Notes under the pieces: model-generated | Database searches by the model: none | Told to the model about the DNA's origin: nothing | Seen by the model: only the letters and a program-made list of their open reading frames with translations | Assembly (NCBI GenBank): GCA_016284485.1 | Contig: JAEEOX010000186.1 | Coordinates: forward strand, 1 to 5,970 | Direction of reading: 5' to 3' | Length of the DNA stretch: 5,970 nucleotides | From: Bacillota bacterium | GTDB lineage: Bacteria > Bacillota > Clostridia > Peptostreptococcales > Anaerovoracaceae | In this document: positions 1-5,306 of the stretch, in pieces | Numbering within the stretch: the first letter of the stretch is position 1 | Layout of the letters: every line of letters starts with the position of its first letter | Position numbers and translations under genes: made by a program

Positions 1-729
1 CGGAAGCTTCGATATGGGAAGCTCCCCGGCCTTCAGCTTCTGCTCGGCCTCAGCCTCACGCATGTAATCCGGAAGCAGCTCCGAGTAGTTCAGAATATCT
101 CCCGCCCTGAACTTCTCCAGTCCGGCTCTGGCAATGTCCTCTGCATCCTGATACCTGATCTCCACGGGGGCGAATTCGTAGTTCACCCTGTCACCCAGTG
201 TGTCCCTGATGATCCCCTCGTAGGCATCGATGCCGTCACCGAAGAAGATGACCTTGCGGCCGTCATTTACCTTGTCCAGGATGACGCTCAGCACGTCCTC
301 TATCATGTAGGGGCCTTCCTTAAGGAGACCTTCCACGAAGCCGTAGACCTGATGACGCCTGGCGTTCAGAATGCCGCAGATCACGTCACCGGCTCCCGGC
401 GCACCGTCTTCCCTCTCTCTCCTGTAAGCAAAAGATCCCAGTGACGACACTGCTATGCAGGGCTTGTTCCAGGCCTGCGCCAGCGCTCTTGCGGTGGACA
501 CGCCTATGCGGATGCCGGTGAATGAACCCGGTCCGATGCTGGCGGAAACGGAGGAGATGTCCTCTCCTCCGATCCCGAGTTCAGCGGTCATATCCTGTAT
601 CATAGGAATGAGATCCTTCAGATGACTCATGGCATGGTGAGAAACTCTCCTGGATACCACTGTTCCATATTCATTTATGAGGGCGGCCGAACCGTTGGGC
701 CCCGTTGTCTCTATGGCTAAAATGTACAT
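1..729 (-). CDS. tsaB: TsaB, tRNA t6A synthesis protein (3' end beyond window)
   Basis: TsaB is an inactive ASKHA-fold paralogue of TsaD. It forms the TsaB-TsaD-TsaE complex that moves the threonylcarbamoyl group onto A37 of ANN-decoding tRNAs in the cytoplasm. The 243 visible residues begin MYILAIETTGPNGSAAL, the family's N-terminal phosphate-binding strand. The hallmark GPGSFTGIRIG follows at about residues 68-78, then an STARALAQAW helix. The C-terminal LPDYMREAEAEQKLK at about 220-234 matches where family members usually end, but the frame stays open to the window edge, so the protein is somewhat longer than usual or fused. The ATG at 729-727 was chosen because AGAGGA lies 7 nt upstream and the family N-terminus starts there. 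It overlaps the end of tsaE by 13 nt, implying translational coupling. Family assignment is firm; the C-terminus is unseen. Confidence 0.95.
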   Translation of the reverse strand, partial: MYILAIETTGPNGSAALINEYGTVVSRRVSHHAMSHLKDLIPMIQDMTAELGIGGEDISSVSASIGPGSFTGIRIGVSTARALAQAWNKPCIAVSSLGSFAYRREREDGAPGAGDVICGILNARRHQVYGFVEGLLKEGPYMIEDVLSVILDKVNDGRKVIFFGDGIDAYEGIIRDTLGDRVNYEFAPVEIRYQDAEDIARAGLEKFRAGDILNYSELLPDYMREAEAEQKLKAGELPISKLP

Positions 730-1211
730 CTGAGGATCCTCTGCCCCTCTTCCGGGGCGTAATCAATGAAAATATACTTTGTGTTTTCGGGAAGAGCTTC
801 CAGCACCAGATCGGCCCACTCGATGACGGTGAGTCCGCCATCGTAGAAGTATTCTTCCGCTCCGATGTTGTAAAGCTCATCGATGGCGTGATCCCTCAGG
901 GACTCACCGGGCTCTCCCCAGAAGTCTCTCCAGCTCACGATCTCCTCGTTCCCCGCCAGTCTGTACACGTCAAAGTGATACAGGGGTATCCTTCCGGTCC
1001 GGTACTCCTTCACGATGGTGAAGGTAGGACTGGAGATCCGTCCCGTGACGCCCAGACCCCGGGCGATGGCAGCCGTGAGAGCCGTCTTACCGGCCCCCAG
1101 GTCACCGATGAGCGCGATCACATCCCCGGGACAGGCATTCCTGCCCAGGTCGATGCCGAAGGCTCTGGTCTCCTCTTCACTTTTGATTGTAACAGTACGT
1201 AATATTTCCAT
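717..1211 (-). CDS. tsaE: TsaE, P-loop ATPase of tRNA t6A synthesis
   Basis: TsaE (YjeE family) hydrolyses ATP to recycle the TsaB-TsaD complex in cytoplasmic t6A37 tRNA modification. The 164-residue protein has Walker A GDLGAGKT at 36-43, the switch motif SPTFT at 61-65, the strand LYHFDVYRL at 77-85 with its acidic Asp81, and IEW at 130-132. All key motifs are present and in order. It is about 10-20 residues longer than typical members. The extra length sits between YRL and the DELYNIGAEEYF segment, where residues about 88-110 (NEEIVSWRDFWGEPGESLRD and following) look like an insertion. The ATG at 1211 is 19 nt after the ribU stop. No strong Shine-Dalgarno is visible there (only weak purines), so translation may depend on readthrough from ribU. 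It overlaps tsaB by 13 nt. Confidence 0.96.
   Translation of the reverse strand: MEILRTVTIKSEEETRAFGIDLGRNACPGDVIALIGDLGAGKTALTAAIARGLGVTGRISSPTFTIVKEYRTGRIPLYHFDVYRLAGNEEIVSWRDFWGEPGESLRDHAIDELYNIGAEEYFYDGGLTVIEWADLVLEALPENTKYIFIDYAPEEGQRILRCTF
737..742 (-). promoter_or_regulatory. Ribosome binding site of tsaB, inside tsaE
   Basis: AGAGGA is read on the minus strand at 742-737, 7 nt before the ATG at 729. It lies within the last codons of tsaE. It supports this tsaB start and a coupled tsaE-tsaB arrangement. Confidence 0.6.
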
Positions 1212-1230
1212 TCTTAATGTTTTGCGCGAT

Positions 1231-1776
1231 CTATCTGTGCAGGAACGGGCTGATCCTCTTGTAGACCAGGAAGGTCACCACGCTGTTGATACCTGCTTTT
1301 ACGAAATTGAAGGCCACGATCCAGGGCATGAAGGGCATGAGGGCCTCGAGGGTCAGTCCCATGAACCTGGTGGTGATCAGCATGTTGGCCGGGATCATGA
1401 CGATCACCATGGCCAGAGTGCCTGCCACCAGCGCGATTATCGCGGACTTCTTGGATTTGTTGTGTTTGTAGATCAGCCCCGCAGTAAGGGTAAGGGCTGT
1501 GGTGGCGATGATGTGCATGATTATGCCGTATGCGCCGGAGGCTGCGGACACGGTCACGCCCTGAAGAACGGCGGTGACGATGGTGAGCAGGATGCCTGCT
1601 GCAGGTCCGAAGGCGAAGGTACCGATCAGGATCGGAATGTCCGCCGGGTCATACTCCAGAAACGGCACTGCCGGGAATATCGGCAGATGGATCAGAGCCA
1701 CCAAAACGATAGATACTGCTACCAGCATGGCCATCTTCGCCATCCTGCTGGTATTCTTGCTGGTTGTGTTTTCCAT
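1231..1776 (-). CDS. ribU: RibU, riboflavin-binding S component of an ECF transporter
   Basis: RibU is the membrane substrate-binding subunit that captures riboflavin and works with a shared energizing module (EcfA/EcfA'/EcfT), which is not in this window. The 181-residue protein is very hydrophobic, with about six predicted membrane segments: roughly 16-35, 44-57, 60-78, 83-104, 111-133 and 152-173. Two stretches resemble the RibU family specifically: FLEYDPADIPILIG, with GPAAG following, near 39-60, and FNFVKAGINSVVTFLVYKRI near the C-terminus. The FMN riboswitch directly upstream independently supports flavin uptake. The start at 1776-1774 is preceded by the purine-rich AGGACAAAGG ending 4 nt from the ATG. 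The stop lies 19 nt from tsaE. Other vitamin S components are possible on fold alone, but the riboswitch makes riboflavin the best call. Confidence 0.93.
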   Translation of the reverse strand: MENTTSKNTSRMAKMAMLVAVSIVLVALIHLPIFPAVPFLEYDPADIPILIGTFAFGPAAGILLTIVTAVLQGVTVSAASGAYGIIMHIIATTALTLTAGLIYKHNKSKKSAIIALVAGTLAMVIVMIPANMLITTRFMGLTLEALMPFMPWIVAFNFVKAGINSVVTFLVYKRISPFLHR

Positions 1777-1802
1777 TTTTCCTTTGTCCTTTCCTGGGCT
1801 CT

Positions 1803-1828
1803 AAAAAAGCCCTGAAAGTTTCAAGGCT
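1803..1828 (-). terminator. Intrinsic terminator of the FMN riboswitch (attenuator)
   Basis: Read on the minus strand, AGCCTTGAA (1828-1820) pairs with TTCAGGGCT (1816-1808). This is a 9-bp stem with one G-T wobble and a 3-nt loop, followed directly by six T residues (1808-1803). It lies 23 nt after the aptamer and 26 nt before the ribU start, the usual place for the expression platform. The first strand can also pair with the 5' strand of aptamer helix P1 (1972-1963), giving an antiterminator. The inference is that bound FMN stabilises P1, frees the terminator and switches ribU off. Confidence 0.88.
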
Positions 1829-1851
1829 CAAAAAAACAAAAGGTTGGTCTT

Positions 1852-1973
1852 GTTTCTTCCATCCAGACTTTAACTGTCGGTTCCGGAATCTGACCGGATC
1901 GGCCTCCCCGTAACACCACCGGGAGGTTCGCAGACTATACTGCCGGTGGGGACTTTCACCCCGCCCTGAAACG
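1852..1973 (-). promoter_or_regulatory. FMN riboswitch (RFN element) aptamer
   Basis: The conserved RFN blocks appear in order on the minus strand: AGGGCGGGGTGAAAGTCCC, ACCGGCAGT, GCCGATCCGGT, TTCCGGAACCGACAGT and AAAGTCTGGATGGAAG. Helix P1 closes by pairing GTTTC (1972-1968) with GAAAC (1856-1852). CCTCCC and GGGAGG form the variable internal stem. RFN elements bind FMN directly and repress flavin synthesis or uptake genes; here the downstream gene is ribU. The element begins 10 nt after the stop of the upstream 142-residue gene, so readthrough from that cluster would also pass through it. Confidence 0.97.
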
Positions 1974-1983
1974 ATTGAATTGG

Positions 1984-2412
1984 TTAATATAATATACCTA
2001 TATCATAGTCGGCGAGGATTGGCAACAACTTCCCATAAAAAACTTCAGCCTCTTCGGCTTCCGCCTTCATGGAAACGATGGCTGCCCTCCCGTCGGCTTC
2101 GATATCCGCGATCTCGCCGAGAGAACGGGCATCCCTCTTGAGGAACCTGACCAGATCGTTCTGGCCTTCGTTGACGAAGATGAGTTCCCCAAGGAAATCG
2201 ATCATACCGGCTCCCGTGATCTCCAAAGACTTGCCGGTGCCCTTCAGCTTCACGTCACGGCCGAACATGCTGTCCCTCAAGGCCTTGACTTTGTCATATC
2301 CCTCCCCTGCGGAATTGAATATGACGGCCCTGTCTGTGGTGAGCTTCCTGAGCTCCAGGCCCTTGGCAGTGACTGAAGAGAATTTTTTGGCGAGTTTGAA
2401 ACTGAGTTCCAT
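1984..2412 (-). CDS. Uncharacterised 142-residue protein coupled to Nfu
   Basis: I do not recognise this family. The protein starts MELSFKLAKKFSSVTAKG and ends ILADYDIGILY. It has no membrane segment, signal peptide or cysteine. It appears to be a soluble alpha/beta protein with a basic N-terminal half (KVKALRDSMFGRDVKLKG at about 41-58) and an acidic, Glu- and Ala-rich stretch (MKAEAEEAEVFYGKLL, near 114-129). The ATG at 2412-2410 shares one base with the nfu stop (TAATG), and GGAAG lies 7 nt upstream in nfu, so the two are translationally coupled. An upstream in-frame start at 2502 would overlap nfu by 90 nt with a low-complexity His/Arg/Ser leader and is rejected. Base composition resembles the neighbours. 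Being coupled to nfu suggests, but does not show, a related role. Confidence 0.8.
   Translation of the reverse strand: MELSFKLAKKFSSVTAKGLELRKLTTDRAVIFNSAGEGYDKVKALRDSMFGRDVKLKGTGKSLEITGAGMIDFLGELIFVNEGQNDLVRFLKRDARSLGEIADIEADGRAAIVSMKAEAEEAEVFYGKLLPILADYDIGILY
1997..2025 (-). promoter_or_regulatory. Candidate promoter for the riboswitch-ribU transcript
   Basis: On the minus strand TTGCCA (2025-2020) is followed after 17 nt by TATAGG (2002-1997), and the -10 is preceded by TG plus one base (extended -10). Transcription would start near 1990, about 17 nt before the aptamer. The site lies in the last codons of the upstream gene. The -10 matches consensus at only four of six positions, and AT-rich alternatives such as TATATT lie just downstream, so the exact boxes are uncertain. 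Confidence 0.4.
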
Positions 2413-2633
2413 TACACTGCTTCCACGCCCTGGATCTCGGGATATGTCTCGATGAGAAGTCTCTCGATGACTCCCTTGATGGTCATGGTGGCTGCGGGAC
2501 ATCCGTTGCAGTGTCCCTGAAGTGCGATCTTAACGATGTGGTCGTCTGTGTATTCAACGAATTCCACGTCTCCACCGTCTCTCTGAAGATAAGGTCTGAT
2601 CTGCGCTAAAGCGTCCTTGATGCATTCTTCCAT
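2412..2633 (-). CDS. NifU C-terminal-domain (Nfu-type) Fe-S scaffold protein
   Basis: This is a stand-alone Nfu domain of 73 residues, the usual length for single-domain members. Such proteins bind a [4Fe-4S] cluster, usually bridged between two subunits, and pass it to client apoproteins in the cytoplasm. The sequence shows the family signature: IRPYLQRDGGDVEFVEY near 12-28, then the cluster-binding CNGCPAATMTIKGVIE near 43-58 with the paired cysteines C-N-G-C, and a YPEI ending. The ATG at 2633 is chosen because AAGGAG sits 6 nt upstream. A GTG at 2657 would add eight lysine-rich residues, would touch the stop of the preceding gene and would place that Shine-Dalgarno inside the coding sequence. 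It lies 23 nt after the binding-protein gene and overlaps the next gene by one base. Confidence 0.95.
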   Translation of the reverse strand: MEECIKDALAQIRPYLQRDGGDVEFVEYTDDHIVKIALQGHCNGCPAATMTIKGVIERLLIETYPEIQGVEAV

Positions 2634-2639
2634 TTTTTT

Positions 2640-2645
2640 CTCCTT
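2640..2645 (-). promoter_or_regulatory. Ribosome binding site that sets the nfu start
   Basis: AAGGAG is read at 2645-2640 on the minus strand, followed by 6 nt and the ATG at 2633. It decides against the longer GTG start at 2657. Confidence 0.85.
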
Positions 2646-2656
2646 TATACGATTCA

Positions 2657-4003
2657 CTAGTCCACGATGTATGGATCCAGTCTTTTACCCTTGAAATAAT
2701 GAATTATCGTAACAGTCTTGTTGACTTCATTGTCACCGTCGTAACTGAGAATGCCGGAAGCACCCTCGAAGTCCGAGATCTTCCTGAGAGCGTCCCTGAT
2801 CTGTGAGCCTGTGGGGATACCGGTCTCCATGGCCTTGCGATACTCCTCCACCAGAGCGGCAGCCTCAGCCTCACTGGAGGCGTTCCTGCCTATGGTCTTC
2901 TCGTTGTAGTTCAAAAGATTGGAGTAGGCATCCTCCATGGCCCTGATGCCCAGCATGTAAGCGTCGAAGGCGGCTGCCATGTTGCCGGAAGGCTCCGGCG
3001 CATCCTGACCGTACTTTTCATAATACGCTTCCACGAATACGTCGTAGGTCTCCGTTGCGGGCGCAGGCGCCACGGACGGGAATGAGGCCATGATATCGGT
3101 GTTCTTTTCCAGGAAAACGCACATCTCGTCATTGTCCCAGTCCCTGTCACCCAGGAACAGAGGATTGTAATCCGCAGAAAGGCACTGTTTCATAAACTCC
3201 TGAGCTGTGACCGAAGGCACTGCCAGTACCACTGTGTCCACATCCAGATTCTTTAACTGATCTATGGTCTGGGAGAAGTTGTTGTTGGTGGCGTTGATGG
3301 TGAGGTCAGCCACTATCGCTCCGTCCCCTGCAAGCTTCTTTGCCTCTGCGTCGAACCTGTCGATGAGAGCCGTAGCTGAGTCATCACGGCTGCCCTTGAC
3401 GGTGGCAAAGGCAGTCTTTTCCATGCCGTTCACCGCATATTCCGCCAGAGCCTCGCCCTGTCTTGCCAGGGAGAAAGTCGCAGTGAAATAGTAGGGATTG
3501 TTGGCTGTGATCAGAGGATTGGTGGCAGTCGGCGTAATGGCCGGGATGCTCACGGCCTTGATCTGGTCCCCACCCACTATGGTCAGTAGATCTCCGTAGC
3601 TTCCGATCACAAGGACCGGCTTCTTCTGCAGAAGCTCCGCGGCAGCAGTCTCAGCGTCATACATGTTGGAACGGTTGTCAGCATAAAGCAGCTCCACGTC
3701 CTTGCCCAGCACCGTGGGTCTCAGGTCGTGAGCAAGCTCAACGCCTGCCGCCTCTTCCTGTCCGTACCTGCTGTTGGTGCCTGACATAGGCTCGAAGACG
3801 CCAACCGTGACAACGTCAGAAGTGACGATCTGACTGGGCTTCACCAGAGAGTTTTTGAAATTGTAGAACGTGGTGCTCCCCGTTCCGAAAAATACAGCCG
3901 CAATTATTCCGAACACCACAAGAGTGGCGATCACTTTCGTGGTCACCTTTTTATTCGGTTTTTTCGCGCTCATGTCTTTAGTTTTAGTACTGTTTTTAGC
4001 CAT
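2657..4003 (-). CDS. Membrane-anchored periplasmic-binding-protein homologue (LivJ-like, Peripla_BP_6)
   Basis: This is a 448-residue type I periplasmic-binding fold, as in branched-chain amino acid ABC transporter receptors and related ligand sensors. Visible features are VGVFEPMSGTNSRYGQEEA (about 67-85) with GVELA, the GSYGDLLTIVGGDQIK and IPAITPTATNPLIT segments, and a C-terminal GASGILSYDGDNE. The N-terminus is unusual. A lysine-rich cytoplasmic stretch is followed by one hydrophobic segment (about 24-40, VIATLVVFGIIAAVFFG) with no lipobox cysteine. The only two cysteines are deep in the fold, so it is probably a membrane-tethered extracellular protein rather than a lipoprotein. No permease or ATPase gene is adjacent. 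The start at 4003 is preferred over the TTG at 4042, which lies in the -35 box; a second candidate is ATG 3973. The ligand is unknown, and an amino acid is only a family-based guess. Confidence 0.85.
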   Translation of the reverse strand: MAKNSTKTKDMSAKKPNKKVTTKVIATLVVFGIIAAVFFGTGSTTFYNFKNSLVKPSQIVTSDVVTVGVFEPMSGTNSRYGQEEAAGVELAHDLRPTVLGKDVELLYADNRSNMYDAETAAAELLQKKPVLVIGSYGDLLTIVGGDQIKAVSIPAITPTATNPLITANNPYYFTATFSLARQGEALAEYAVNGMEKTAFATVKGSRDDSATALIDRFDAEAKKLAGDGAIVADLTINATNNNFSQTIDQLKNLDVDTVVLAVPSVTAQEFMKQCLSADYNPLFLGDRDWDNDEMCVFLEKNTDIMASFPSVAPAPATETYDVFVEAYYEKYGQDAPEPSGNMAAAFDAYMLGIRAMEDAYSNLLNYNEKTIGRNASSEAEAAALVEEYRKAMETGIPTGSQIRDALRKISDFEGASGILSYDGDNEVNKTVTIIHYFKGKRLDPYIVD

Positions 4004-4012
4004 ATCACGTGG

Positions 4013-4042
4013 ATTATACCACAGTTCAGTGGAATAATTCAA
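4013..4042 (-). promoter_or_regulatory. Promoter of the binding-protein-nfu cluster
   Basis: On the minus strand TTGAAT (4042-4037) is followed after 18 nt by a perfect TATAAT (4018-4013), itself preceded by TGG (extended -10). Transcription should start near 4007-4005, only a few bases before the ATG at 4003-4001. The messenger would then be leaderless or nearly so if that ATG is used. Confidence 0.75.
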
Positions 4043-4081
4043 GTTTGACAGGAATTTATGACTTCAGCGCAAAATATTTTG

Positions 4082-4108
4082 TTTACACGACCCTGGATGT
4101 GATATAAT
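4082..4108 (+). promoter_or_regulatory. Promoter of the rubrerythrin gene
   Basis: A perfect TATAAT lies at 4103-4108, preceded by TGA (extended -10). TTTACA at 4082-4087 is the likely -35, with a short 15-nt spacer; TTGTTT at 4079-4084 with an 18-nt spacer is the alternative. The predicted start near 4115 gives a 5' leader of about 40 nt. An imperfect dyad (ATGTGAT, 3 nt, ATCATAT; 4097-4113) covers the -10 box and could be an operator. Confidence 0.75.
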
Positions 4109-4141
4109 CATATAGCGTTTAAAATGCTTAATGTTTTTTAC

Positions 4142-4147
4142 GGAGGT
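4142..4147 (+). promoter_or_regulatory. Ribosome binding site that sets the rubrerythrin start
   Basis: GGAGGT at 4142-4147 lies 7 nt before the ATG at 4155. It excludes the upstream in-frame ATG at 4131, which would add eight residues (MFFTEVNN) encoded by the leader itself. Confidence 0.92.
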
Positions 4148-4154
4148 AAATAAT

Positions 4155-4694
4155 ATGAAATGGGTTTGCACAGTATGCGGATATGTTCACGAAGGAGCTG
4201 AACCACCGAAGGAATGCCCGATCTGCCACGTTGGCGCAGATAAGTTCAACAAGCTTGAAGAAGGAAGAGAATGGGCAGCCGAGCACGTTGTCGGAGTAGC
4301 TCAGGGCGTTGATCCCGAGATCGTTGCCGGCCTCAGATCCAACTTCGAGGGAGAATGCTCCGAAGTAGGTATGTACCTGGCAATGGCAAGAGTTGCACAT
4401 AGAGAAGGATATCCCGAGATCGGTCTCTACTGGGAAAAGGCTGCTTATGAAGAAGCCGAGCACGCTGCCAAGTTCGCAGAGCTCCTGGGCGAGGTCGTGA
4501 CCGACTCCACAAAGAAGAATCTCGAAATGAGAGTTGACGCCGAGTACGGCGCAACCAAGGGCAAGACAGACCTGGCCAAGAGAGCCAAGGAGCTTGGCCT
4601 CGATGCCATCCACGACACAGTTCACGAAATGGCCAGAGACGAAGCCAGACACGGCAAGGCTCTTGAGGGACTGCTCAAGAGATACTTCGGTTAA
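4155..4694 (+). CDS. Reverse-type rubrerythrin (N-terminal rubredoxin, C-terminal diiron domain)
   Basis: Rubrerythrins reduce hydrogen peroxide to water in the cytoplasm of anaerobes, using electrons passed through the rubredoxin iron. The 179-residue protein carries a short rubredoxin-like Fe(Cys)4 site at the N-terminus (C5-T-V-C8 and C21-P-I-C24). A ferritin-like four-helix domain follows, with Glu67, Glu100-x-x-His103, Glu130 and Glu163-x-x-His166 as likely iron ligands. Classical rubrerythrins have the rubredoxin at the C-terminus; this order matches the reverse rubrerythrins of Clostridia, which are induced by oxygen or peroxide. Codon use is strongly biased (AAG, CTC, GAG), and with the strong Shine-Dalgarno and promoter this suggests high expression. 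It is transcribed alone, away from its minus-strand neighbours. No rubredoxin oxidoreductase gene is adjacent. Confidence 0.96.
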   Translation: MKWVCTVCGYVHEGAEPPKECPICHVGADKFNKLEEGREWAAEHVVGVAQGVDPEIVAGLRSNFEGECSEVGMYLAMARVAHREGYPEIGLYWEKAAYEEAEHAAKFAELLGEVVTDSTKKNLEMRVDAEYGATKGKTDLAKRAKELGLDAIHDTVHEMARDEARHGKALEGLLKRYFG

Positions 4695-4751
4695 TCATTT
4701 AGCGGATCCGCGTTAGGTCTTGTACCGAACGCCGAAGATCAATATCAAGCA

Positions 4752-4786
4752 AAATGCCCGGGCGAAAGCCCGGGCATTTGTTTTTT
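4752..4786 (+). terminator. Rho-independent terminator of the rubrerythrin gene
   Basis: AAATGCCCGGGC (4752-4763) and GCCCGGGCATTT (4768-4779) form a perfect 12-bp stem closed by a GAAA tetraloop. G and six T residues (4781-4786) follow. It lies 57 nt after the stop codon. On the minus strand the stem is followed by only a short TTTT, so it may also partly terminate the converging gene that ends at 4791. Confidence 0.97.
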
Positions 4787-4790
4787 AACC

Positions 4791-5261
4791 TTACTGCAAT
4801 AGTGTGTCCTTTAAATTATGAGCAATTGTCTTAGCATGTAAAACAGTTTTATAGTGCACTGAACCATATAGATCTTGCATTTCGAACTCTTTCTCCTGTG
4901 AACACTGATAGAGCTCTCTTTTTAAGTACATAAGTTCCTTATAAATCTCATTCGGAACAAATACTATTATTCGACCCGCATTATTGTCCATAAATGATGA
5001 AAGGTGTTCTAACCTATCGTTGAAGGTCTCGGTGTCCGCAATAACCGCGTTTTCATCAAAATGATCGGTTTGTTCTACGGTCAAAGCAATGGAAATGGAT
5101 TCTAAAAGCGTGATTAGTTCAAAGTATAAAGATGCGCTATTATCTCTAATCCACTTGGACTTGTCTCTTTTAGTTCTAAACCCTTCGGACATAAATCCTC
5201 CAAGCATTGCTAAAACGCCGCCTATCAATGCACTTATAATACTCATCCAATTTACTTCCAT
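4791..5261 (-). CDS. AT-rich small membrane protein of unknown function
   Basis: I do not recognise a named family. From the ATG at 5261 the product is 156 residues. It has a short N-terminus, one glycine-rich membrane segment (MSIISALIGGVLAMLGGFM), a basic stretch (FRTKRDKSKWIRDNSAS) and then a soluble, largely helical domain ending with LKDTLLQ. The positive residues after the helix suggest the bulk is cytoplasmic. This general layout is common among short accessory-region proteins. The start is uncertain: ATG 5246 has GGAAG 8 nt upstream and begins right at the membrane helix, while GTG 5270 is also in frame. GC content is about 32-42% in the lines I counted, against 47-55% nearby, which suggests recent acquisition. 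It ends four bases from the rubrerythrin terminator. Confidence 0.72.
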   Translation of the reverse strand: MEVNWMSIISALIGGVLAMLGGFMSEGFRTKRDKSKWIRDNSASLYFELITLLESISIALTVEQTDHFDENAVIADTETFNDRLEHLSSFMDNNAGRIIVFVPNEIYKELMYLKRELYQCSQEKEFEMQDLYGSVHYKTVLHAKTIAHNLKDTLLQ

Positions 5262-5306
5262 ACTGTTCACTACTATGCTTTCATTCTACATTTTGTTCCT
5301 CATACA

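Noticed and set aside
705..1202. Plus-strand open frame of 165 codons opposite tsaE
   Set aside because: It mirrors tsaE almost exactly. TsaE has all family motifs and the antisense product has none.
1015..1815. Plus-strand open frame of 266 codons across tsaE and ribU
   Set aside because: It is antisense to two clear genes, has a His/Gly/Asp-rich composition typical of a shadow frame, and has no ribosome binding site or recognisable domain.
2069..2455. Plus-strand open frame of 128 codons opposite the 142-residue gene
   Set aside because: It is Ser/Pro/Leu-rich with no ribosome binding site, and the minus-strand frame has coupling and a binding site supporting it.
2413..2502. Longer start (2502) for the 142-residue protein
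   Set aside because: It would overlap nfu by 90 nt and add a His/Arg/Ser-rich leader. The TAATG start with GGAAG 7 nt upstream is better.
4004..4042. TTG start at 4042 for the binding protein
   Set aside because: This codon lies in the -35 box of a strong promoter that would start transcription downstream of it.
4045..4050. Perfect TTGACA on the plus strand as a -35 box
   Set aside because: No acceptable -10 lies 16-18 nt downstream; the TATAAT at 4103 is too far.
4098..4112. CRP-like or FNR-like site (TGTGA and TCATA half-sites)
   Set aside because: The spacing is 5 nt rather than the 6 of CRP sites, the TGAT/ATCA spacing is 3 rather than the 4 of FNR sites, and one half-site is mismatched.
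4131..4154. ATG at 4131 as the rubrerythrin start
   Set aside because: The GGAGGT at 4142-4147 lies after it, and the rubredoxin domain begins naturally at the ATG at 4155.
4702..4711. Perfect palindrome GCGGATCCGC after the rubrerythrin stop
   Set aside because: It is ten bases without a loop or T-run, and the true terminator is 40 nt further on. It is probably chance.
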